Shown here piece after piece: positions 1-8,622 of a DNA stretch of 51,943 nt (positions within the stretch are counted from its first letter, which is position 1; every line of letters starts with the position of its first letter). The notes below the pieces were generated by a model, which was not told where the DNA came from, did not search any database, and saw only the letters and a program-made list of their open reading frames with translations. The DNA is from Alphaproteobacteria bacterium. Its GTDB lineage: Bacteria; Pseudomonadota; Alphaproteobacteria; UBA2966; CAIVPW01. The position numbers and the translations under genes were made by a program. Location: contig CANKGV010000017.1 of the NCBI GenBank assembly GCA_947481575.1, positions 1-51,943 of the forward strand, given 5' to 3'.

Positions 1-153
1 ATGTGGTGGAATCTAGCCGCATCGCGCTACACCAATCCCACGGACCCGGACCGTGCCGAGGCGGTCAAGCAACGCGACTTGGTCGCCGCCAAGATGACCC
101 CCGCGCAGATCGCCGAAGCGCAGAAGCTGGCGAGTGCGTGGAAGCCGAAGTGA
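1..153 (+). CDS. Sel1-repeat protein, C-terminal end only
   Basis: The window opens inside a reading frame that gives 50 residues and stops at 151-153. It reads as the end of a Sel1-like (SEL1/TPR alpha-alpha) repeat protein: a WWNLAA-type repeat helix, then a segment with RAEAVKQRDLVAAKM and the ending MTPAQIAEAQKLASAWKP, which is the usual C-terminal signature of bacterial Sel1 proteins. Such proteins are mostly exported or periplasmic scaffolds for protein contacts. The ATG at base 1 is probably internal, because at least one full repeat should precede it. The gene's real start and full length lie outside the window. Confidence 0.7.
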   Translation: MWWNLAASRYTNPTDPDRAEAVKQRDLVAAKMTPAQIAEAQKLASAWKPK

Positions 154-227
154 TCGCCCAAGGTCCGGTGGCCTGACTGCCTGGCCCTCCGGCGGGTTCT
201 AGAAACTGGTCTTTGGGAGCGGCGGAT

Positions 228-731
228 ATGGCACAAGCTGGAATCAACTGGCGGCTCGGTCTTGTGGCGCTGGCGGCAACCGCAATGCTGCTAGTCGGGT
301 GCGATCAGATCAAGACGGCGGTCGGGGGGAAGACCGTCAACTTCGCGGACTTGCCCGACGTCCCCGGCGGGCCGGGTCCCTTCATGCTCGTCGCGGATAC
401 TCTAGGTGGTGTCTGGCGAATCGACACGAGGACCGGAGCGGTTTGGCATTGCGAATATTACCGTGGGTCCACAACGGCAGTGACTGAGGGCGACATTCAG
501 GAAACGATGCGCGCCAACAACATGACTCGCGAACAGGTCATGCAGCGGTTAGCTGCACCTACTGTTGAGAACCAAGCTGGCGCACGCCTCGACCAGCCCA
601 ATTGTTCCCTACCTACGGCCATAACGCCCGTTCAAGGGGCCGCCGCCCCTGCTGCTGGTGCCGCTACGCCGGGCGCGGCTGCCGCGCCAACAGTAAAGTA
701 CGACATCAATGGGGTGCGTATTAAGCCATGA
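228..731 (+). CDS. small predicted lipoprotein, unknown function
   Basis: A 167-residue protein with an N-terminal hydrophobic segment (about residues 10-24) ending in LLVGC, a good lipobox, so it should be an envelope lipoprotein. The middle has a GGVWRIDTRTGAVW-type stretch like that of small proteins that carry one beta-propeller-like strand motif; the tail is rich in Ala, Pro and Thr. I chose the ATG at 228 over the in-frame TTG at 213 because GGAGCGG precedes it at a good distance and the signal peptide then starts sensibly. The stop overlaps the next start by four bases (ATGA), so the two are coupled. I do not recognise the family. Confidence 0.6.
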   Translation: MAQAGINWRLGLVALAATAMLLVGCDQIKTAVGGKTVNFADLPDVPGGPGPFMLVADTLGGVWRIDTRTGAVWHCEYYRGSTTAVTEGDIQETMRANNMTREQVMQRLAAPTVENQAGARLDQPNCSLPTAITPVQGAAAPAAGAATPGAAAAPTVKYDINGVRIKP

Positions 732-1096
732 CGCAGCGGCTGGAAATGGCAGACGGCGCTATTCTTGAGTTGCCTGACGGCGCTACGCCAGAGGCTATGG
801 ATAGGGCGGCCCTTGATTATGTGAATAGCCAAAAGCCGTACACCGGCGGTGATTTGACCGCGCCGAATGGCCGGACGTTCGCCCAAAACGATGAAGCCGC
901 AAAGCAATCCGCCGTAGCGGCTGGCACTCCGGTTGGGGACCATCCATTGGCGCAGGATGTCCCACTCAGGATTCTCCACGGCGGCGTAGTAGCGCCAATT
1001 CAGTGGGCTGCTGCAAAGCTTCCTGCGGGGCCTTTGTGTCCGCTGTCCGGCAACGGCTCAAGCGAGTTCTCTCTCTTCGCCACGCTTTCACTCTAG
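728..1096 (+). CDS. phage virion-like N-terminal fragment, probably truncated
   Basis: A 122-residue frame. Residues 1-60 (DGAILELPDGATPEAMDRAA, then YTGGDLTAPNGRTFAQN) have the form of the N-terminal segment found on large phage tail or internal virion proteins, where a short 'evaluate the list of residues' domain precedes hundreds of residues. From about residue 95 the sequence loses this character and ends in a Ser/Leu-rich stretch that looks like out-of-frame DNA. I infer a gene cut short by deletion or frameshift. It is coupled to the preceding lipoprotein gene by an ATGA overlap. No other virion genes are visible nearby, which fits a decayed prophage. It could also be a genuine small protein. 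Confidence 0.4.
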   Translation: MTQRLEMADGAILELPDGATPEAMDRAALDYVNSQKPYTGGDLTAPNGRTFAQNDEAAKQSAVAAGTPVGDHPLAQDVPLRILHGGVVAPIQWAAAKLPAGPLCPLSGNGSSEFSLFATLSL

Positions 1097-1164
1097 CCTA
1101 AAAAGCTGCCCAACGCTGGCAGGATACCGATGGGCTTTGCCGGTGACTGTCGGACCCGGCCTTA

Positions 1165-1176
1165 GCGAGCGCTCGC
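1165..1176. repeat. 12-bp perfect palindrome
   Basis: GCGAGCGCTCGC is self-complementary and lies in the gap between the truncated virion-like gene and the next membrane protein gene. It could be part of a terminator or an operator; no T-run follows it. Confidence 0.3.
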
Positions 1177-1244
1177 CAGTCGACTCCACCGCCCCTCGCG
1201 GGCCTACAATCCCGCCCGTGAGCTGGGATCATTACTAGGCAATC

Positions 1245-1751
1245 ATGGCGTTCAGGAGAACAAAGAATTTCTTCCGGGGAAGGCCGGTCGGACCTGATGG
1301 TCAGACCTACCGGCGATCAGCGCTGGGAGCGCTCGGCTGGGTGCTTGCTTGCGTTCTTCTCGCAATAGTCGCGGCAATCGCGCTGCCTACGGCAGGATAT
1401 TTTGCCTACAACTACTTCACTTACGAAATTCCGCTAAGCAAGGTCCAAGTCGTGGTGGCAAAGCCAGATTCCCGCTGCACCAACCCGCAGCTCCCTATCT
1501 TTGTAGGCTTCGTCAATGGATCAAACGCGACCATATCGGGTACCTCGTTCTATCTCTCGGCTCGCCTCCCAGGCCACAGCACTGATTACGGGGACTATAC
1601 GCAGCTTACGAGCGACAGAATAATTCCGGCCGGAGAAGGCTACGGCCAATGCTGGCGAACTACGTTCGCCGATTACCGGGCAGGAGCGGCGCAGGTGAAC
1701 CGGGATGAACTTGTGTGGTCGATCCGCAGTTTCGGCGTGACCTTCCAATGA
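1245..1751 (+). CDS. single-pass membrane protein, unknown
   Basis: A 168-residue protein. The first 25 residues are basic (RRTKNFFRGR), then a strong hydrophobic helix runs at about residues 31-53, leaving a C-terminal soluble domain of about 110 residues that should face the periplasm. That domain contains two cysteines (in DSRCTNPQ and YGQCWR), which could form a disulphide. The region is visibly poorer in G+C than the rest of the window (28 of 60 bases at 1381-1440), which supports recent acquisition. I recognise no family. The start ATG has GGAG-like bases too weak to be decisive. Confidence 0.5.
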   Translation: MAFRRTKNFFRGRPVGPDGQTYRRSALGALGWVLACVLLAIVAAIALPTAGYFAYNYFTYEIPLSKVQVVVAKPDSRCTNPQLPIFVGFVNGSNATISGTSFYLSARLPGHSTDYGDYTQLTSDRIIPAGEGYGQCWRTTFADYRAGAAQVNRDELVWSIRSFGVTFQ

Positions 1752-1798
1752 CCAGGAGCGGCAGCCGGAGAGGTGTCCTTTCCGCGCTAGGCCGACCG

Positions 1799-2107
1799 CT
1801 ACCTGCACTCGATCTTGTCCTTCTCCTTCGCCGCCGCAGTCGTCTGCCATTGCAAATTGGCCGGAGCATCAGGCCCGCCTTTACACAGCGGAATCACATG
1901 GTCCTTGATGAACCCAGGACAGGCTCCGGTCGTCTTACCTGTTGAAGGGCATGGGTTCGTATTCTGAAAGGCGCGCGTCGTTGCTTGAGAGCGGTGGGCC
2001 GCAGCAGCGGCGGGGGTAGCGGCAATGCCGGGCGAAACGAAAAGGCATATTGCTGCGGCGACCAACGCAGCGGCTGGCAGTTTGCCCACCTTCGTTGAAC
2101 GACCCAT
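1799..2107 (-). CDS. exported HNH endonuclease-like protein
   Basis: A 102-residue protein with a signal peptide (hydrophobic about 11-29, ending SPGIAA) followed by a small HNH-type module: CPSTGKTTGACPGFIKDHV, then PLCKGG and PANLQWQT. The DH pair and the downstream Asn/Gln-rich element match the betabeta-alpha-metal core of phage and plasmid HNH proteins (D-H ... G-G ... N-x-Q). HNH nucleases cut DNA using one metal ion. Here the signal peptide implies action in the periplasm or outside the cell. It lies 28 bases downstream of the integrase gene on the same strand, so they may be transcribed together. Nuclease activity is inferred from the motif only. Confidence 0.65.
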   Translation of the reverse strand: MGRSTKVGKLPAAALVAAAICLFVSPGIAATPAAAAAHRSQATTRAFQNTNPCPSTGKTTGACPGFIKDHVIPLCKGGPDAPANLQWQTTAAAKEKDKIECR

Positions 2108-2116
2108 CGCCCGCCG

Positions 2117-2125
2117 CCCCCCCCC
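2117..2125 (-). repeat. G9 homopolymer tract ahead of the HNH gene
   Basis: Nine consecutive C on the plus strand, that is G9 on the coding strand, lie about 10 bases upstream of the HNH gene start. They overlap the position where a ribosome binding site is expected. Such tracts slip easily during replication and are also a common place for sequencing errors. Confidence 0.6.
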
Positions 2126-2135
2126 GCCCGACTTC

Positions 2136-3368
2136 CTAGCTTCGCCGCCTCAGGGGCGTAACAACGCCCGCAGCATGCAAGTTGGTGCAATGCACCGCCC
2201 AGGTGTCCATCAGCTTTCGGCGGCGCTCAAATAGGTCGCTGCGGGCGTACGCGGCCTCGCTCTTGTCGCGCACCGAGTGCGCCAACGCGGCTTCGGCAAC
2301 TTCACGGGGGATGTTGGTCTTCTCACCGGCCCAGTCCCTGAACGTTGATCGGAACCCGTGCACCGTGAGGTTGGCAAGGCCGAGCTCCTGCTGCAACGTC
2401 TTGAGCATGGTGTTCTCCGACAAGGTCTGACCGGCCTTCGCGCCGGGGAACACCAATGCCGCGTCGGCGGTCTTGAGCTTCGCGGCCTGTTTGAGAACAG
2501 CGATAGCCGGAGCGGATAGCGCTACACGATGGGGCCGCCGCGTCTTGGTGTGCTCGGCCGGGATCGTCCACAAACGTTCGTCCAGGTTGATCTCCGGCCA
2601 ATGCGCCGACCGTACCTCGCCGCTTCTCGCTGCCGTCAGGATGGTAAACGCCAACGCCAACGCCGATGGGGTCTCACGGCTGCGGAGCTTGGCGAAGAAG
2701 TCGGGAAGGTCGGCATATGCCATCGCCGGATGGTGGACGACGGCCCGGACCTTGCTGCGGCGCGGAAGCAGCTTGTCCAAGTGGCCGCGCCAGCGGGCTG
2801 GGTTAACTTGCTCGCTGTATCCGTGAGCGATGGCCCAGTTGATGACGGCCTCAATCCGCTGCCGAACGCGGGTGGCCGTCTCCGGCTTCGTTTGCCAGAT
2901 CGGCCTTAGCGCCTTCAGGACCAGCTCCGTATTGATCGTATTCACCGCCGCGTTGCCGAATACGCGGTAGGCGTAGGTCGCGAGCGTCGCGGACCACTGT
3001 TCTGCGTGCTTCGCGTTGCGCCAGCCGGGCTTCTGGGCTGCGATGAAATCCTCGGCGCAGCGGCGGAAGGTCATCTCATGCTGCTTGCTGTGCGCCGCCA
3101 GCGCAGTCCGGTGCATCACCGGATCGGTACCTACCGACACCAACTCCCGAGCCGCTAGGGCGTCCTTACGGGCCTTTGCGAGGGTAACCGTTGGATATGC
3201 ACCCAGGCCCATCCAGTGGCCCTTGCCGAGCAGCTTGTAGCGGAACAGCCAGCTCTTGGACCCCGACTGGCTGACCTGGAGGTACAGACCGCCCCCATCG
3301 GGGTGAACCCCGCGACCGTCGGCTCGGCGCACTGCGAGGTCGTTCAGCCGCTCCGTCGTACGTGCCAT
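2136..3368 (-). CDS. tyrosine-type integrase, P4 family
   Basis: A 410-residue site-specific recombinase. Residues 1-95 form the DUF4102-type arm-binding domain (RADGRGVHPDGGGLYLQV, then GLGAYPTVTLAKAR). About 100-190 is the core-binding SAM-like domain and 215-390 the catalytic domain. Catalytic residues are visible: Arg248 in TAARSGEV, His337 and Arg340 in HGFR, His364 in ALAH, and Tyr374 in EAAYARSD. Length and domain order match intact P4-type integrases, so it looks functional. These enzymes normally integrate genomic islands next to their own gene, often at tRNA genes, but no tRNA is recognisable between it and the methyltransferase gene. The gene marks the right border region of the accessory segment at 1-3.4 kb. 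Confidence 0.9.
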   Translation of the reverse strand: MARTTERLNDLAVRRADGRGVHPDGGGLYLQVSQSGSKSWLFRYKLLGKGHWMGLGAYPTVTLAKARKDALAARELVSVGTDPVMHRTALAAHSKQHEMTFRRCAEDFIAAQKPGWRNAKHAEQWSATLATYAYRVFGNAAVNTINTELVLKALRPIWQTKPETATRVRQRIEAVINWAIAHGYSEQVNPARWRGHLDKLLPRRSKVRAVVHHPAMAYADLPDFFAKLRSRETPSALALAFTILTAARSGEVRSAHWPEINLDERLWTIPAEHTKTRRPHRVALSAPAIAVLKQAAKLKTADAALVFPGAKAGQTLSENTMLKTLQQELGLANLTVHGFRSTFRDWAGEKTNIPREVAEAALAHSVRDKSEAAYARSDLFERRRKLMDTWAVHCTNLHAAGVVTPLRRRS

Positions 3369-3369
3369 T

Positions 3370-3392
3370 CCTACCTACACTCCTACCTACAC
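3370..3392 (-). repeat. tandem 11-bp direct repeat at the integrase start
   Basis: CCTACCTACAC occurs at 3370-3380 and again at 3382-3392, 12 bp apart. On the coding strand this is GTGTAGGTAGG twice, immediately before the integrase ATG, so the proximal copy also supplies the GTAGG ribosome binding site. The doubled arrangement resembles an arm-type or autoregulatory binding site. Confidence 0.55.
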
Positions 3393-3505
3393 CGCGAGGC
3401 CGGATCAGTTTAAACGGCAACGGACGCGGATGTACAGGAAGTGGCGGTTTTATTGGGTTAGTGACGGTTGCTGCGGACGCTGGCGAACGGCAGAGAACGG
3501 TCTTA

Positions 3506-3526
3506 TGGCGGACACCCCATCCGCCA
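3506..3526. other. 7-bp stem hairpin in the integrase/methyltransferase gap
   Basis: TGGCGGA, a 7-base loop, then TCCGCCA. The whole 277-base gap (3369-3645) has no recognisable tRNA or open frame. This hairpin is its clearest structure and could be a terminator remnant or part of an attachment site. Confidence 0.35.
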
Positions 3527-3645
3527 ATCCCTAAGCCCCGCCGCGCTTCCGCGAGTCATCGCGGCTTCCGGATGTCGCGACCGAAGGTCAAGAGACCGCT
3601 GCGGCATGGTATAGGGACCTTCCTCCCCCCGTTGGGTCCCGTGGA

Positions 3646-4629
3646 ATGCAACACGGCACCCCCACCGAGCGACACGGCAACGCGATGCAGCACGGGACCA
3701 ACCCCGCTCCAGTCACGGCCTACCTCGCGCCTGATGGCCTCGTTGCAGATCTCGAGGCCGAACTAGGCGCGGACCGGCGAGAGACGTTTGGCCGCCTCGT
3801 CGTTACCGCGGCCTCCGAACGCAGCGTCGCATGGTGCGCAAACGTGTGGCGTAACCCGGTTCCTATTCCTGTGGCCTCGATCGGCGACGCGGTGAAGAAG
3901 CTCAAGGCGATTCAACGCAACTGGGCTATGTACTCGTTCGACCACCATCGCCGGGCCGCCCTAATCGCCGAGCAGTTGCCCAAGGTCTCTGCCAAGCCGC
4001 TGGTGTTTGGCACACCCCCGCCTACGGCACCGCTAGGGTCCTGGACGCTGCTAGAGTCTAATCTGGTGCTGGCGGCCGCGTCGTGTTCCAGCCCGTTCCC
4101 AAACGGCGAAGCTGCCTTTGTCGAGGATCGCGAGAATCCTCCGAGCCGCGCGTATCTGAAGCTTTGGGAATTGTTCACCCGAATTGGCGTGCAGCCGGCA
4201 CCCGGTGCGCGCTGCATCGACCTTGGATCCAGCCCGGGCGGCTGGACGTGGGCCCTGGCACAACTGCAGACGGAGGTTGTCAGCATCGACAAAGCGCCCC
4301 TCGAACCGCGCGTCGCAGCGCTGCCGGGCGTATCGTTCCGGCGCGAGAGTGCCTTTGGGCTGGACCCCACCAGCCTGGGCCATTTCGCTTGGCTGTTCTC
4401 TGATGTCGTGTGCTATCCGAAGCGGCTGCTGCAGTTGGTGCACAATTGGATCGCCGCGGGAACTGCCGAGCGGTTTGTCTGCACGATCAAGTTCCAGGGC
4501 GAAACGGACTTCACCACGATGCAGGAGTTTGCGGCGATCCCCGGCTCACGCCTGATCCACCTGCACAACAACAAGCACGAACTGACGTGGATTCGGCTGG
4601 CGCCGGGGGAACTCGGCGCAATTCTCTAG
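3646..4629 (+). CDS. RlmM/FtsJ-like 2'-O-ribose rRNA methyltransferase
   Basis: A 327-residue protein with the SAM-binding motif CIDLGSSPGGWTWAL near residue 190, an acidic strand end with VVSIDKAPL, then WLFSDVVCYPKRL and FVCTIKFQGE. This is the FtsJ-like Rossmann order seen in RlmM (COG2933), which methylates C2498 of 23S rRNA. The catalytic Lys-Asp-Lys-Glu set is plausibly K163 region, D in FSDVV, K in TIKF and the later Glu. The N-terminal half (residues 20-140) is the accessory RNA-binding part. The start is uncertain: MQHGT occurs at residues 1 and 14, so the ATG at 3685 is an alternative, and neither has a clear ribosome binding site. It lies next to the integrase, and could be the insertion neighbour rather than cargo. 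Confidence 0.7.
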   Translation: MQHGTPTERHGNAMQHGTNPAPVTAYLAPDGLVADLEAELGADRRETFGRLVVTAASERSVAWCANVWRNPVPIPVASIGDAVKKLKAIQRNWAMYSFDHHRRAALIAEQLPKVSAKPLVFGTPPPTAPLGSWTLLESNLVLAAASCSSPFPNGEAAFVEDRENPPSRAYLKLWELFTRIGVQPAPGARCIDLGSSPGGWTWALAQLQTEVVSIDKAPLEPRVAALPGVSFRRESAFGLDPTSLGHFAWLFSDVVCYPKRLLQLVHNWIAAGTAERFVCTIKFQGETDFTTMQEFAAIPGSRLIHLHNNKHELTWIRLAPGELGAIL

Positions 4630-4651
4630 TGGCCAAGCTTGGCCGAAGACC

Positions 4652-5971
4652 TCAGTCCGCGGTCGCTTTCCGTTTGCGGAATCGCCCCGCGTCCGCAGGC
4701 TGCAGACCAACCCGGATGTGCGCGATCGCGTCGTCGTCCTGGCGCTCGTGGACTACGCCTTTGGCGTACAGCCAGGCCAGCGTCTGCCCGTCGCCGAGCG
4801 GCACATCGACGTCGATCACTTCGCGCGTCGTCGCCATCTGACGTTCGAGCGCCACCATGAGGCGGTCGATACCATCGCCGGTTTGGGCGGAAAGTGCGAC
4901 TTGGCGCGGATCCCGGGCTGCCGTATTCACCACGTGGGCGCGTGTGTCGGCATCGAGCACGTCGATCTTGTTGAGCACCTCGATCATGCGTTGCTCTGCA
5001 TCGGCAACGCCTAAGTCCGTCAGAACCGCCAGCACGTCGGCCCGCTGCGCGTTGGTGTCGGGATGCGCAATGTCGCGAACGTGCAGCAGGATATCGGCCT
5101 GCACGACTTCTTCGAGCGTCGCTCGGAACGCCGCCACCAACTGCGGCGGCAAGTCCGCTATGAATCCGACGGTGTCGGACAGGATCACCTTGCGGCCGGA
5201 CGGCAGCGTAACCCCGCGCATCGTCGGGTCGAGCGTCGCAAACAACATGTCAGCCGCGAAGACCTCCGAGCCGGCGAGGCGATTGAATAGCGTCGACTTT
5301 CCGGCGTTTGTGTAGCCGACCAGCGCAACCGTCGGCCACGGCACCTTGTTGCGGTTCTCGCGATGCAGCCCGCGCGTCTTTTTGGTGCGGTCCAATTCCC
5401 GCTTGATCTTACCGATGCGATCTCGAATCACCCGGCGGTCGGCCTCAATCTGCGTTTCACCCGGGCCGCCGAGGAACCCGAAGCCCCCGCGCTGCCGCTC
5501 CAAGTGCGTCCAACTGCGCACCAAGCGGCTCTTTTGGTACTCGAGCGCCGCCAGCTCCACTTGTAACGCACCTTCGGCGGTGCGCGCCCGCTGGCCGAAT
5601 ATTTCCAGGATCAGGCCGGTCCGGTCGATGACCTTGGCAGCCAGATCCTTTTCGAGGTTACGCTGCTGGATGCCGGTAAGCGGGCCATCGAAGATGACCA
5701 CGCCGATCTCGTGGGCGGCGATCGTCGCCGCCAACGATTCAACCTTGCCGGAGCCGATATACGTCTTGGGGTGAACTTCGTTGAGGCCAACCACCTCTGC
5801 GTGGCGAACGTCGAGCGCAATCGCCTTCGCAAGCCCGACGGCCTCGGCTAGGTACGCCTCGGGTGTCCGGTATTCCGACGGGTCCCCGCCCGGGTGGCGG
5901 CGCGTACGCGGATGAACGACCGCAGCTCGCATTGGCCCGGCCGAAGTAGCATGCCCGGACTCAATCGCCAT
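4652..5971 (-). CDS. hflX: GTPase HflX
   Basis: A 439-residue GTPase of the HflX family, which binds the 50S subunit and splits stalled ribosomes. The N-terminal nucleotide-binding domain (about 35-150) has [13 protein letters not shown] and [15 protein letters not shown] helical linker has [15 protein letters not shown]. The G domain has G1 GYTNAGKST (219-227), G3 DTVGF (266-270), G4 NKID (334-337) and G5 SAQ (361-363). Length is normal for alphaproteobacteria. Its start overlaps the 3' end of hfq by 11 bases, so the two are translationally coupled, as in the widely conserved hfq-hflX pair. Confidence 0.95.
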   Translation of the reverse strand: MAIESGHATSAGPMRAAVVHPRTRRHPGGDPSEYRTPEAYLAEAVGLAKAIALDVRHAEVVGLNEVHPKTYIGSGKVESLAATIAAHEIGVVIFDGPLTGIQQRNLEKDLAAKVIDRTGLILEIFGQRARTAEGALQVELAALEYQKSRLVRSWTHLERQRGGFGFLGGPGETQIEADRRVIRDRIGKIKRELDRTKKTRGLHRENRNKVPWPTVALVGYTNAGKSTLFNRLAGSEVFAADMLFATLDPTMRGVTLPSGRKVILSDTVGFIADLPPQLVAAFRATLEEVVQADILLHVRDIAHPDTNAQRADVLAVLTDLGVADAEQRMIEVLNKIDVLDADTRAHVVNTAARDPRQVALSAQTGDGIDRLMVALERQMATTREVIDVDVPLGDGQTLAWLYAKGVVHERQDDDAIAHIRVGLQPADAGRFRKRKATAD

Positions 5972-6215
5972 TCGCGTTCGGCTCAGTCTCCGAATCGAAC
6001 AACTGCACCGGCTGGCTCGGCATTACCGTCGAGACGGCATGCTTGTAGACCAGTTGCGAATGGCCTTCGCGCCGCAGCAACAGCGAGAAGTTGTCGAACC
6101 AGGTGATCACGCCCTGCAGCTTGACGCCATTTACCAAGAACACCGTGACCGGAAGCTTGCTCTTCCGCACGTGGTTCAGGAATACGTCCTGCAAATTCTG
6201 TGACTTATCGCTCAT
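5961..6215 (-). CDS. hfq: RNA chaperone Hfq
   Basis: An 84-residue Sm-like protein that forms a hexamer and pairs small RNAs with mRNAs. The Sm1 motif is seen in [19 protein letters not shown] and [20 protein letters not shown], and the Sm2 motif in [14 protein letters not shown], with the distal and proximal RNA-binding residues (Q near the N-terminus, YKHA). I use the ATG at 6215, which starts [10 protein letters not shown] as in other Hfq proteins; the longer in-frame start at 6272 would add 19 unconserved polar residues. It sits between dat and hflX, downstream of the ntr genes, as in many alphaproteobacteria, where NtrC-type regulation links Hfq to nitrogen control. Confidence 0.95.
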   Translation of the reverse strand: MSDKSQNLQDVFLNHVRKSKLPVTVFLVNGVKLQGVITWFDNFSLLLRREGHSQLVYKHAVSTVMPSQPVQLFDSETEPNANGD

Positions 6216-6296
6216 GGCGGTCCCGGTTTGATTCTTGTTGGCATTCGGGCCGCGGTTCGTGCCGCTGTTCATCGTGCCCCGGGGTATGAACTTACT

Positions 6297-7211
6297 CTAG
6301 GCAGAAGCCTTGCTCTTGGATAGGGGCCGACGCGCTTTGATGCCGATTGCGTTGGCGCCAAGTTCGTCCTGCAGATGCTGGTGGTACAGTTCCAGCAATT
6401 TCCGGCACACGGGGCCTGGCGTTCCGTCGCCGACCGACCGGCCGTCGATGGCGACTACCGGCAACACAAATGCCGTCGTGCTGCTAACCATCGCCTCGCG
6501 CGCGTTGCGGGCCTCGTCCAGGCTGAACGCGCGCTCGACCAGTTTCACCTTCGCGCTGCGACACGCATCCAAGAGCGCCGCGCGGGTGATGCCACCCAGA
6601 ATCGCCGGGCCAAGATCATGGGTCACCAAGTTTCCGGCCTGATCGACGATCCACGCATTGGAGGCGCTGCCTTCGGTCACCATTCCGTCTTCGTCGATCA
6701 ACCACGCCTCGTAGACGCCAGCTTCGGCCGCCGCCTGACGCGCGAGAACATTGGGCAACAGCGAAATCGACTTGATGTCGCACCGGCCCCAGCGAATGTC
6801 CGGAGTGGAGATCACCCGCACCCCGTTGCTGCGCGCCGCGTCGGACGGTGGCGCAAGGTTGCGGGCGGTCACCACCAGCGACGGCGCAATGTGCTTTGGG
6901 AACGCATGGGCGCGTCGGGCGACACCGCGCGTTACCTGGATGTAGACAATGCCGTCGCCGACGCGATTGCGGCGCACCACCTCCCGCACCACGGCGCCCA
7001 GGGGAAAATGGTCCATCGGCTTGGTGATGCGCAGTTCATGCAGCGACCGGTCCAACCGCAGCAGATGCGGATACAAGTCGACGACATTGCCGTCGCGGAC
7101 CGCGATCACCTCGTACACGCCATCTGAAAACTGGTAGCCGCGATCCTCGATGGAAACGCTGGCGACGGCGTGCGGCAGGTACCGTCCGTTTACGTAACTT
7201 ACTCGGCTCAT
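6297..7211 (-). CDS. dat: D-amino acid aminotransferase
   Basis: A 304-residue fold-type IV PLP enzyme. It transfers the amino group between D-alanine (and other D-amino acids) and 2-oxoglutarate, supplying D-Glu or D-Ala. The PLP-binding Lys147 lies in CDIKSISLLPN, and Glu180 in EDGMVTEGSASN binds the pyridine nitrogen. The N-terminus SYVNGRYLPHAVASVSIEDR and GYQFSDGVYEV fit D-AAT better than the branched-chain IlvE enzymes. It is transcribed after ntrX with a 7-base gap and ahead of hfq. This ntrX-dat-hfq order is common in Rhodospirillales-type genomes. An aminodeoxychorismate lyase role is a less likely alternative. Confidence 0.85.
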   Translation of the reverse strand: MSRVSYVNGRYLPHAVASVSIEDRGYQFSDGVYEVIAVRDGNVVDLYPHLLRLDRSLHELRITKPMDHFPLGAVVREVVRRNRVGDGIVYIQVTRGVARRAHAFPKHIAPSLVVTARNLAPPSDAARSNGVRVISTPDIRWGRCDIKSISLLPNVLARQAAAEAGVYEAWLIDEDGMVTEGSASNAWIVDQAGNLVTHDLGPAILGGITRAALLDACRSAKVKLVERAFSLDEARNAREAMVSSTTAFVLPVVAIDGRSVGDGTPGPVCRKLLELYHQHLQDELGANAIGIKARRPLSKSKASA

Positions 7212-7218
7212 CTGATTT

Positions 7219-8610
<1,392 letters not shown>

Positions 8611-8622
8611 GACGCCCCGCCC

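Noticed and set aside
3400-3640. Possible tRNA as integrase target
   Set aside because: I looked for acceptor and T-psi-C features on both strands and found only hairpins, not a cloverleaf.
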